In this document: piece by piece, positions 57,100 to 64,000 of the stretch
Position numbering within the stretch: position 1 is the first letter of the stretch
Layout: each line of letters opens with the position of its first letter
DNA from: Nannocystis sp.
Lineage (GTDB): Bacteria > Myxococcota_A > Polyangia > Nannocystales > Nannocystaceae
Length of the DNA stretch: 64,000 nt
Direction: 5' to 3'
Assembly (NCBI RefSeq): GCF_016714285.1
Contig: NZ_JADJNN010000003.1
Coordinates: 620,001 to 684,000 of the forward strand
The notes under the pieces: model-generated
Seen by the model: only the letters and a program-made list of their open reading frames with translations
Told to the model about the DNA's origin: nothing
Database searches by the model: none
Translations under genes and position numbers: made by a program

Positions 57100-57543
57100 A
57101 TGGCGCGCAAGGTGATCTTTCTCGATATCGACGGTGTGATGAACAGCTTCTCCACGCGGCCGCAGGACCCGCGGGGGCTGGTCGACTTCCTCGATCCTGC
57201 GAATGTTGCCGTGCTCAACGCGGTGGTCGCGGTGAGCGGCGCGGTGGTGGTGGTGACCTCGACGTGGCGGCTGACGATGCCGTTCGCGGAGCTGCGGGCG
57301 ACCTTCGCGGCGGCGGGGTGTGTGGCGGAGATCGTCGATGTGACGCCGAATATCGATGGACCACGGCGCGGCGTGGAGGTCGAGGCCTGGCTGGCGGCGC
57401 AGGCCGAGGCGCCGGCGCGCTTCGTGGTGATCGACGACGATTTCGAGATGCCGGGGTTCCCGGAGAAGCTGGTGCGTACGCGCAAGCTCCACGGGCTGTG
57501 TGCGCGCGATGTGCCGGCCGTGCTGGCGCTGTTGGCCGATTGA
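57100..57543 (+). CDS. HAD-like protein of the type linked to RNA repair
   Basis: A 147-residue HAD-fold protein: FLDIDGVMNSF (motif I, two Asp), VVVTSTWRL (motif II position), FVVIDDDFE (motif IV). The short uncapped form and the STWR motif resemble the HAD domain described from Swiss Army Knife RNA repair proteins. It would remove phosphates or be a structural relative. Cotranscribed with the SDR; the kinase-hen1-pnkp operon lies 4.2 kb to the left. Link to RNA repair is inference. Confidence 0.75.
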   Translation: MARKVIFLDIDGVMNSFSTRPQDPRGLVDFLDPANVAVLNAVVAVSGAVVVVTSTWRLTMPFAELRATFAAAGCVAEIVDVTPNIDGPRRGVEVEAWLAAQAEAPARFVVIDDDFEMPGFPEKLVRTRKLHGLCARDVPAVLALLAD

Positions 57544-57576
57544 TGGCCGATTGATGGCCGATTGATGGCCGATTGA
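57533..57576 (+). repeat. Four tandem 11-bp repeats over the HAD stop codon
   Basis: TGGCCGATTGA repeated at 57533, 57544, 57555 and 57566. The first copy contains the gene's stop; because 11 is not a multiple of three the copies place TGA in all three frames. Confidence 0.95.
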
Positions 57577-57593
57577 CCGATCAGCGCGGGCCG

Positions 57594-58493
57594 CTATTGT
57601 GTGCAGGCCGCTTCGCGGGAGATCCAGGCGAGGAAGTCGATATAGGCGGGGTCGTTCACGTCGGCGAATTTGTCGTCGCCGCCGTGCTTCACGCCGCCGG
57701 CGCTCTCGGCCAGTGGTTTGAGGAGGAGCAGGCTGTTCGCGGGGTCGTTCAGGTCGACGAGGCCGCCATCGAGGACGTTGCGCATGGTGGTGAGCGAGCC
57801 GAGCTCGCAGCTGCCGCTGGCGATCCACTTGGGGGCGACGAAGTCCTGGTTATCGAAGTGGCAGGGGTAGCAGCGGTCGCGCCAGGCGTAGACGCGGTGG
57901 CGGAACAGGGTCTCGCGGGTGAGGGGGGAGCAGTCGCCGGGGTCGTCCTTGGGCTCATTCTTGGGGTCGTCGGCGGGGCAGGTGGCGGCGACGGGTTCGC
58001 CGCAGGGGGTGGCGCCGGTGTAGCAGAGGCCGCAGGCTGCGCTGGCCTCGATCCAGGCGAGGAAGGCGGCGTACTCCTCGTCGATGACGCCCTGGTCGAT
58101 GAGCGGGCTGGCAGGATCGGCGCGGGAGATCCACTGCAGGACGGTGCTGCTCCTCGGGTCCTCGAGGTCGACGAGGCCGCGGGCGTCGAGGCAGGCCATG
58201 GTCTGGCACGGGGTCTCCTGGACGAAGAGCTGGAGGTCGACGCCGGAGAGGTGGCAGGTGTTGCAGGTCTTTGGGCGGTCGCTGGCGAGGAGCGGGGCGA
58301 TGCGACGCGTAAAGAGCTCGCTCGGGGTGGCGGAGCAATCGGTGGGGCTGCCGGTGGTCGGGGTGGTGGTGCCGCCTGTGCCGAGCTCGCTGGCGCTGGT
58401 GGTCGCGGAGGCCGAGCTGGCCGCGAGTTCCTCGCGGGTGCACGCGAGGGCGAGCACGAGGGTGAGTGGGGCGTGGGCGCGCAAGGATGACAC
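57594..58493 (-). CDS. CxxCH lipoprotein (possible two-haem protein)
   Basis: A 299-residue exported protein: lipobox LAC (Cys18), Ser/Thr linker, then CNTCH near residue 78 and CYPCH near 218, each in a similar half (TVLQWISRADPASPLIDQG and SLLLLKPLAESAGGVKHGG follow the two sites). The two-half layout suggests an internal duplication. Such proteins resemble planctomycete-type c-like cytochromes and may bind haem. Extra Cys pairs (CGLC) are present. Role in electron transfer is inferred. Confidence 0.75.
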   Translation of the reverse strand: MSSLRAHAPLTLVLALACTREELAASSASATTSASELGTGGTTTPTTGSPTDCSATPSELFTRRIAPLLASDRPKTCNTCHLSGVDLQLFVQETPCQTMACLDARGLVDLEDPRSSTVLQWISRADPASPLIDQGVIDEEYAAFLAWIEASAACGLCYTGATPCGEPVAATCPADDPKNEPKDDPGDCSPLTRETLFRHRVYAWRDRCYPCHFDNQDFVAPKWIASGSCELGSLTTMRNVLDGGLVDLNDPANSLLLLKPLAESAGGVKHGGDDKFADVNDPAYIDFLAWISREAACTQ

Positions 58494-58538
58494 GATATCG
58501 CAGCGGGTGTTGCGACGCGAGGGGGCGAGGTGCGGCGA

Positions 58539-59855
58539 TCAGCCGCGCATGCGCGCGAGCTGGTCGCGGAGCTGGCCGAGGCCGCCGTGGAGGCGGGCGC
58601 GCAGGAGTTCGAGGTTGCGGCGGGTGAACAGGAGGTCGGGGCGGAGGTAGAGCTCGGCGTTGAACATGGAGAGGAGGATTCGGTGGCGGTGCCAGTTGGC
58701 GCGGTTGGCGTGGACGCGGAGGCGGGCGGAGACGCCGAGGGTCTGGAGGCCGAAGGGGTGCTGGAGGGTGAAGAGCAGCGGCTGGGCGTGGAGGGAGACG
58801 TCGGGGGCGGCGCCCGGGGTGAGGCGGAGGCGGCCGCGGGGGAGGTCGAGCTCGATGGTGGCGCCGAGGTCGACGATCTGGATGGATATTGGGCGCAGCC
58901 AGGCGCGGAGGAACCAGGGTGGATAAAGATCGCGGAGGCGCGCGGCCGTGAGGTCGAGGGCGGCGCTGATCTCGGCGAGGGTGGCGGGTGGGACGGGGTC
59001 CTTGGGGAGGGCGGGGAGCTCGGCGTAGATCTCGTCGTAGCGGCGGAGGGCGCGGGTGTTATCGTCGCTGTCGCGCGGCTCGCCGACGGTGTATCGCTCG
59101 CCGTGGGCGAGGACGGCGAGGCCGAGGCCGGCGCTGGCGAAGGCGTCGGCGACGTGGCGCGGGGTGTTGGCATATGCATTCATGTATGCATTGTCGACAC
59201 TGGAGAAATAGACGAAGCTGGCGATTGGGACGGTGAGCTCGGCGCCGAGGTCGCGGTGGTTGGCGATCATGTTGGCGAGGATCTGGCTGGCCTTGCGGGG
59301 CAGGACGGCGGCGGGGTCGCCCTCGCCGCCGTGGCCGGCGAGCGAGAATTGGTTGAGGACGACCTGGGTGGGGCCGATGTCGCCGCGGATGATCGCGCAG
59401 TCGCGCGGGCCGGCCTCGGCGTCGTTGATGTTGAGGACGGTGGCGTGGCCGTCGAGGACGGCGAGGCAGGAGTCCATCTGGCCGACCTGATAGCAATAGA
59501 CGCGGGTGTCGCCGCGGAGCTGGACCTGCTGGCGGTGCGGGAGGGCGCGGGTGTTGGCGAAGCCGAGCTTGTGCAGGGCGGCGAACATCTTGTCGGAGTT
59601 GTTGGCCTGGAACAGGACGACGACGCGGCGCTTGAAGGGCTCCGGGAGGGCGCGCAAGGTGGGGATGTTGAAGTGGTCGGGGTGCTCGTGGGAGAGCCAG
59701 AGGTGGTCGATCTCGTCGAGGTCGACGGGGGCGGCCGGGACCAGGAGGGTCCACGAGTTGTTGAAGACTTTGCTGGTGCGCCAGGGGTCGCTCCACACCA
59801 CGGCGTCCGCGGTGCGGACGATGACGGAGGCGTGGCTGATGAGTTCGAGCTGCAT
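58539..59855 (-). CDS. MBL-fold metallo-hydrolase
   Basis: A 438-residue protein with a metallo-beta-lactamase fold in the first 260 residues: LISHASVIVRTADAVVWSDPW, then the metal motif LSHEHPDHFN (HxHxDH), and NINDAEAG further on. The layout resembles UlaG-like and CMP-Neu5Ac hydroxylase-like members, whose motif lies after a SHASxxI start. The C-terminal 150 residues (LTAARLRDLYPPWFLRAWLR onward) are unassigned. Start ATG at 59855. Confidence 0.85.
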   Translation of the reverse strand: MQLELISHASVIVRTADAVVWSDPWRTSKVFNNSWTLLVPAAPVDLDEIDHLWLSHEHPDHFNIPTLRALPEPFKRRVVVLFQANNSDKMFAALHKLGFANTRALPHRQQVQLRGDTRVYCYQVGQMDSCLAVLDGHATVLNINDAEAGPRDCAIIRGDIGPTQVVLNQFSLAGHGGEGDPAAVLPRKASQILANMIANHRDLGAELTVPIASFVYFSSVDNAYMNAYANTPRHVADAFASAGLGLAVLAHGERYTVGEPRDSDDNTRALRRYDEIYAELPALPKDPVPPATLAEISAALDLTAARLRDLYPPWFLRAWLRPISIQIVDLGATIELDLPRGRLRLTPGAAPDVSLHAQPLLFTLQHPFGLQTLGVSARLRVHANRANWHRHRILLSMFNAELYLRPDLLFTRRNLELLRARLHGGLGQLRDQLARMRG

Positions 59856-59926
59856 GCGTGCCGGGTTGGAGCGTCGGCCACGGTAACAAGGCGCGGGGCG
59901 GCTGCCAACACGGGCGGCGCACGGGC

Positions 59927-60190
59927 TCAGATATCGTCGCGGGTGACGCTGTAGCGGATCTCGTGGGCTTTGCCGTCGCGGGTGTAGGTCTCGACGGCGA
60001 TCTGAAAGTTGGCCGAGATCTCGAGCTGATAGTCGGCCGGGAGCGCGCTGTCGGCGGTGGGGAGGTAGATGCCGGCGGGGACGGGCACGAGCTCGCTGTC
60101 GGGGCAGGCGCAGCTGGTGAAGAACGACGAGCCGAGGCCGCCGACGAGCAGGCCGAGCGCGGCGTGGATGACGGTGCGGACAGTGTTCAT
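59927..60190 (-). CDS. Small lipoprotein, 87 residues
   Basis: Signal peptide with lipobox FTSC (Cys27), then a short beta-rich domain ending YTRDGKAHEIRYSVTRDD. No family recognised. It overlaps the upstream gene by 4 bp (ATGA), and the ends of both proteins are alike (KAHEIRYSVTR and KPHNVELTR), so they may be related or bind the same partner. Confidence 0.65.
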   Translation of the reverse strand: MNTVRTVIHAALGLLVGGLGSSFFTSCACPDSELVPVPAGIYLPTADSALPADYQLEISANFQIAVETYTRDGKAHEIRYSVTRDDI

Positions 60191-60471
60191 GGCGACCTCG
60201 TGAGCTCGACGTTGTGGGGCTTGCCAGTGTCGGGGTCGTAGACGGCGCCGATGAAGACGCCGCTGTCCTGGTCGTTGCGGGGGAAGAGATAGAAGTCGCC
60301 GAGCGCGAGCTCCGGGAGGTCCTGGTCGGCGCCGTCGATCCGGGCGACGTCGACGGTGAGGAGCAGCTCCTCGCTGGTCGGGCAGGGGGGCGTGGCGCGG
60401 GCGGTGAGGGATGCGCCGAGGACGAGGGCGCCGAGGAATACGGCGCGCCGGGCGGTCGGTGATGAACTCAT
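60187..60471 (-). CDS. Small secreted protein, 94 residues
   Basis: Signal peptide with a hydrophobic core AVFLGALVLGASLTARA and probable cleavage after ARA, then a soluble part LALGDFYLFPRNDQDSGVFI and GKPHNVELTRSP. No family recognised. Coupled by a 4-bp overlap to the small lipoprotein gene. Confidence 0.65.
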   Translation of the reverse strand: MSSSPTARRAVFLGALVLGASLTARATPPCPTSEELLLTVDVARIDGADQDLPELALGDFYLFPRNDQDSGVFIGAVYDPDTGKPHNVELTRSP

Positions 60472-60512
60472 GCTCGAGGTGTCGCAGGTGCGGCGTGGTG
60501 CCGCAAGGGCGA

Positions 60513-62054
60513 TCAGGGGGAGGCGGTGGCGCGGAAGCTCGGGGGCGTGCGGGCGTGGGTGGCCTGTTCGAAGGCGTAACCGAGGGCGAGGAGCTCGGCC
60601 TCGTGGTTGGCTGGGCCGAGGAAGGTGAGGCCGAGCGGGAGGCCGCGGTGGTGGCCCATGGGGACGGTGAGGCTGGGGGTGCCGGCGACGGCGGCGATGC
60701 TGTAGCCGGAGCCGCCGAAGTGGTCGCCGTGGATGAGGTCGGTGGGCCAGGCGGTGCCGGTGGTGGGGGCGACGAGGGCGTCGAGGTGAAGGAGCTCGAG
60801 GGCGGGGCGGAGGCCCTCGTCCCAGGCGAGGCGGCGGGCGTCGGCGCGGGCGCGCAGGTAGATCGGGCTAGCGAGGTCGCCGCGGACCTGGGCCTGCTCG
60901 AGCAGCTCCTGGCCGAAGAAGGGCATGACGACGCGGGCGTGGGCGTGGTTCCAGGCGATGAGTTCGCCGAGGCTGTGGATCGGTGTGTTGGGATCGAGGT
61001 CGGCGAGGTAGGCGTTGAGGCCGGCCTTGAATTCGTGGAGGAGGAGCTCGAGCTCGGGGCCGTCCCACTGGCCCCACGTGGCGATCTGGACCGGGTCGAC
61101 GAGCTCGGCCCCGGCGGCGCGCAGGGCCGCGTAGGCGCGCTCGCTGACGGCGTCGACGGCGGGGTCGTGGCCCATGGCCTGGCGCAGCACGCCGATCCGC
61201 CGGCCTCGCAGGGCGTCCGGGCGCAGGCCGGCGCTGTAGTCGGTGTCGCCGTCGACCATGGCCGAGAGCAGCAGCGCGGCGTCGCGGACGTTGCGGGCGA
61301 TCGGCCCGGCGCTGTCCTGGGTGGCGGAGATCGGGATGATGCCGCGCTGGCTGACGAGGCCGACGGTGGGCTTGAGGCCGACCAGGCCCTGCACGGCGGC
61401 GGGGCAGAGGATGCTGCCGTCGGTCTCGGTGCCGACGCCGACGACGGCGAGGCCGGCCGCGACCGCGACCGCGGTGCCGGAGCTCGAGCCGCAGGGGTTG
61501 TGATCGAGGGCGTGGGGGTTGCGGGTGAGGCCGCCGCGGCTGCTCCAGCCGGAGGTCGATCGCGGCGAGCGGAGGTTGGCCCACTCGCTGAGGTTGGCCT
61601 TGCCGAGGATGACGACGCCGGCGGCGCGCAGCTGGGTGACGAGCTCGGCGTCGGCGCGCGGGCGGTGATTCGCGAGGGCGAGCGAGCCGGCGGAGTTGAC
61701 GAGGCCGCGGACGTCGATGTTGTCCTTGATCACGATCGGGACGCCGTGGAGCGGGCCGCGGATGTGGCCGCGGGCGCGCTCGCGGTCCAGGGCGTCGGCG
61801 TCGGCGAGGGCGCGGGGGTTTCGCTCGATGATCGCGTTGAGGTGCGGGCCGGCGTCGTCGAGGGCGGCGATGCGGGCGAGGTGGGCGTGCGTGAGGGTGC
61901 GGGCGTCGAGGCTGCCGGCGGCCATGCGGCGCGAGAGCTCGGCGAGGTCGATATCGAGGAGATCCAGGGCCTCGCCTGCGTCGGGGAGCGCGGGGCCGAG
62001 GCCGCCGGGGTGACAGGCGAGGAGGGTGAGCGCGAGGAGGAGATTGCGGCGCAT
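60513..62054 (-). CDS. Amidase signature-family lipoprotein
   Basis: A 513-residue amidase with lipobox LLAC (Cys14). The Ser-cisSer-Lys triad is seen in [10 protein letters not shown] (Lys), [20 protein letters not shown] and [26 protein letters not shown]. It resembles GatA-type amidases but is exported and stands alone, so it hydrolyses some small amide rather than serving tRNA amidation. ATG at 62054; divergent from the DUF2079 gene with 50 bp between. Confidence 0.92.
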   Translation of the reverse strand: MRRNLLLALTLLACHPGGLGPALPDAGEALDLLDIDLAELSRRMAAGSLDARTLTHAHLARIAALDDAGPHLNAIIERNPRALADADALDRERARGHIRGPLHGVPIVIKDNIDVRGLVNSAGSLALANHRPRADAELVTQLRAAGVVILGKANLSEWANLRSPRSTSGWSSRGGLTRNPHALDHNPCGSSSGTAVAVAAGLAVVGVGTETDGSILCPAAVQGLVGLKPTVGLVSQRGIIPISATQDSAGPIARNVRDAALLLSAMVDGDTDYSAGLRPDALRGRRIGVLRQAMGHDPAVDAVSERAYAALRAAGAELVDPVQIATWGQWDGPELELLLHEFKAGLNAYLADLDPNTPIHSLGELIAWNHAHARVVMPFFGQELLEQAQVRGDLASPIYLRARADARRLAWDEGLRPALELLHLDALVAPTTGTAWPTDLIHGDHFGGSGYSIAAVAGTPSLTVPMGHHRGLPLGLTFLGPANHEAELLALGYAFEQATHARTPPSFRATASP

Positions 62055-62104
62055 GACCAAGCTCGGGCTCGCGGCGGCGGTGGAGAACAGGGTATATCGC
62101 GGAG

Positions 62105-63967
62105 GTGTCGCCCCGCGAGACACCGCCGCGTGCGGGCCCCTGGTTGTGGCTGCTGGCGATGGCCGTGGGGCCGGGGCTGGCGCTGTGGGCCGTGGTGCAG
62201 GCGGAGCCGGCGGGGTTTGTGCTGCGCGACGAGCTGCAGGGGGCGCGTGGCGGCGTGGCGTGGTTCCTCGCGGGGAGCGCGGCGCTGGTGCTGGGGCTTT
62301 GGTGGCTGCTCGCGCGGCGGGTCGGCTGGCGGGCGGGGCTGTCGCTGGTGGTCGGGCGCTGGCGCTGGCTGGCGGGGCTGCCCTTGCTGCCGCTGCTGAG
62401 GTACGAGCCTTCCGGGGCGACGGGGCTGCTGGCGCCGTTTCTGGTGGTGCTGGGCGGCGGGCTGGCGGGGTGGTCGGCGTATGCCTGTTCGGACATGTCC
62501 GGGAGGGCATGGTCGAAGGTACAGGCGGTGTTCGGGTCGGCGCGGGCGTGTGGTGGTTTGCTGGCGGTCGCGGGTGCGGGTGTGCTGGCGCGGGTGTACG
62601 ACCTGGCGCTGCTGCGGCACGAGGCGCTGTCGTCGCGGGTGTACGACCTGGGGATCTACGATAACTTGTTATGGAACACGCTCCACGGGCGGCCGCTGGT
62701 CAGCGTCTTCGTGCCCGGGGGGAATCACCTGACGGCGCACGTCGACCCGGTGCTGCTGCTGCTGACGCCGATCTACGGGCTGGCGCCGGGGCCGGAGATC
62801 TTGCTGGCGATGCAGGCGGTGGCGGTGCTGTCGGGGGCGGTGCCGGTGTTTCTGATCGCGCAGCGGCGGCTGGGGCGGCCGTGGCTGGCGCTGACGCTGG
62901 GGTGCGCATATTTGCTGTACCCGTCGGTGCACGGGACGATCTTGTTCGACGCGCACTCGCTGGCCTTCGCGGCGGCGCCGTGCCTGTGGGCGCTGTATTT
63001 GCTCGAGCGGGAGCGATGGTGGGGTTATGCGGGGATGGTGGCGCTGCTGCTGGCGACGCGCGAGGATCTGGCGCTGTGGTGCTGTGGGCTCGGGCTGTAC
63101 GCGGCGCTGGGACGCGGGGCGCGGCGGGTCGGGGCGGCGACGATCGCGGTGGCGCTCAGCTACTTCGTGCTGCTCAAGGGGCTGGTGCAGCCGGAGCCCG
63201 AGAGGTATGCGCGCAGGTATGCGGGGTTCCTGCCGGACGGCGAGGGCGGGTTCTCGGAGGTGCTGGCGTCGCTGCTGAGCAACCCGGCGCACGCGGTCTA
63301 CGAGGTGCTGTCGGGGCCGAAGCTGGTGTTCCTGGCGGTGCTGCTGGCGCCGCTGCTGCTGCTGCCGCTGCTGGCGGGGCGGCGCTGGTGGACCTACGGC
63401 TTCGGGCTGGCGTTCACGCTGCTGGCGAGCAACACGATGAACTATTATGCGTTGTCGCATTATACCGTGATGATATTCCCGGTGCTGTTCGCGGCGACGC
63501 CGGCGGCGATCGATCGGGCGGCGGGCTGGGTCGGGCGGCTCGGCGGGGACCGGGAGCGGGCGCTGCGGGGGCTCGGGGTGGCGGTGCTGGTGGCCTCGCT
63601 GCTGGCGACGCTGCGGCTGGGGGCGCTGGTGGACAACGGCAGCTTCCGCGGCTGGCCGCACGGGCTGAGCTATGGGCTGAGCGAGGCGCAGCGCGGGCGG
63701 ATCGCGTGGTTACGCGAGGTGGCCCGCGGGATCCCGGCGACGGCGAGCGTGGCGGCGAGCAATCAGGTCGGGGCGCATTTCTCGACGCGCGACGGGATCG
63801 CCATGTATCCGCAGGTGAAGGACGCGGACTGGCTGGTGCTGCACAGCAAGGACCTGCAGCCGAAGGGCGGGGCGGTGGACGTGGGGCGATTCACGCGTCG
63901 GGGTTATGTGCTGGTGGAGCAATGGGAGCAGGAGATCTATGTGCTGCGGCGAGACGCGGGGCGCTGA
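62105..63967 (+). CDS. DUF2079 polytopic membrane protein
   Basis: A 620-residue protein with ten or more membrane helices. The segment YDLGIYDNLLWNTLHGRPLVS, HVDPVLLLLTPIYGL and FDAHSLAFA fit DUF2079, related to GT-C-type glycosyltransferases. A hairpin element encodes CSDMSGRAW between two membrane segments near residue 130. Start GTG at 62105. The transferred group and acceptor are unknown. Confidence 0.87.
   Translation: MSPRETPPRAGPWLWLLAMAVGPGLALWAVVQAEPAGFVLRDELQGARGGVAWFLAGSAALVLGLWWLLARRVGWRAGLSLVVGRWRWLAGLPLLPLLRYEPSGATGLLAPFLVVLGGGLAGWSAYACSDMSGRAWSKVQAVFGSARACGGLLAVAGAGVLARVYDLALLRHEALSSRVYDLGIYDNLLWNTLHGRPLVSVFVPGGNHLTAHVDPVLLLLTPIYGLAPGPEILLAMQAVAVLSGAVPVFLIAQRRLGRPWLALTLGCAYLLYPSVHGTILFDAHSLAFAAAPCLWALYLLERERWWGYAGMVALLLATREDLALWCCGLGLYAALGRGARRVGAATIAVALSYFVLLKGLVQPEPERYARRYAGFLPDGEGGFSEVLASLLSNPAHAVYEVLSGPKLVFLAVLLAPLLLLPLLAGRRWWTYGFGLAFTLLASNTMNYYALSHYTVMIFPVLFAATPAAIDRAAGWVGRLGGDRERALRGLGVAVLVASLLATLRLGALVDNGSFRGWPHGLSYGLSEAQRGRIAWLREVARGIPATASVAASNQVGAHFSTRDGIAMYPQVKDADWLVLHSKDLQPKGGAVDVGRFTRRGYVLVEQWEQEIYVLRRDAGR
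62484..62525. repeat. Extended dispersed hairpin, in frame in the DUF2079 gene
   Basis: Inner arms GACATGTCC and GGGCATGGTC around GGGA; outer arms CCTGT and ACAGG with TCG/GAA between. The only copy right of 38.2 kb that I found. Confidence 0.6.
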
Positions 63968-63972
63968 CGGGC

Positions 63973-64000
63973 TCAGGCGGCGCGGCAGAGCTTGACCTCG
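63973..64000 (-). CDS. C-terminal end of a minus-strand gene (partial)
   Basis: TGA at 63975-63973 preceded by an open frame to the window edge with codons ending in G or C, reading EVKLCRAA. Convergent with the DUF2079 gene after 5 bp. Too short to identify. Confidence 0.3.

Overview
The window looks like chromosomal DNA of a myxobacterium, most likely of the Nannocystis type. This is inferred from very high GC with G/C at almost every third codon position, about sixteen lipoproteins with a Ser/Thr/Gly-rich linker right after the lipobox, families typical of that group (ADYC domain, IgGFc-binding N-terminal domain, DUF4215-like Cys repeats, CotH, DUF3455, DUF2079) and Ser/Thr protein kinases. 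There is no phage, conjugative or IS transposase gene, no rRNA or tRNA that I can recognise, and no CRISPR array.

Layout. 0-5.4 kb: an ECF sigma factor with a matching promoter-like motif in front of the gene on each side, an ADYC lipoprotein, a ketopantoate reductase, a 48-residue membrane protein and a two-haem cytochrome lipoprotein. 5.4-13.6 kb: a CrtA-like monooxygenase with a DUF4178 protein, the helicase HrpB, feoAB, mscL and exbD. 13.7-21.3 kb: a Cys-repeat lipoprotein, a methyltransferase, serA, a lipoprotein, then suhB with an HNH gene and two tiny ORFs, and a peroxiredoxin. 21.4-26.6 kb: an ABC permease and ATPase separated by a large kinase/TPR gene. 26.6-31 kb: two IgGFc-type lipoproteins. 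31-46 kb: a TRAM protein, an ATP-grasp ligase, a polyamine-type binding protein with a dioxygenase, CotH, two paralogous Cys-rich lipoproteins, a CoA-transferase, a cysteine synthase, YceI, a deacetylase, queD, a phosphoesterase and a third IgGFc-type lipoprotein. 46.4-64 kb: SRPBCC and NTF2-like genes, a kinase-hen1-pnkp operon, DUF3455, an S41 protease, an SDR with a HAD protein, a CxxCH lipoprotein, an MBL hydrolase, two small secreted proteins, an amidase and a DUF2079 membrane protein.

How genes work together. feoA-feoB import ferrous iron. hen1-pnkp form the known bacterial RNA-repair pair (end healing, ligation, 3' terminal 2'-O-methylation). Here they are led by a kinase fused to a cyclic-nucleotide-type sensor domain, and a HAD protein of the type linked to RNA repair lies 7 kb away. 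The lipoproteins suggest a heavily decorated cell surface.

The most unusual feature is a dispersed short hairpin, typically CTGTCC-N4-GGACAG or the longer GACATGTCC-N4-GGACATGTC. It occurs about twenty times between 5.4 and 38.2 kb and once near 62.5 kb, but I found none between. Copies sit between genes, at gene ends, over a start codon, and in frame inside genes, where they fall in linkers, tails or insertions. Several sit beside local tandem duplications. One such duplication separated feoA from feoB and created a 22-codon bridge ORF; another supplies the stop codon of the CrtA-like gene.
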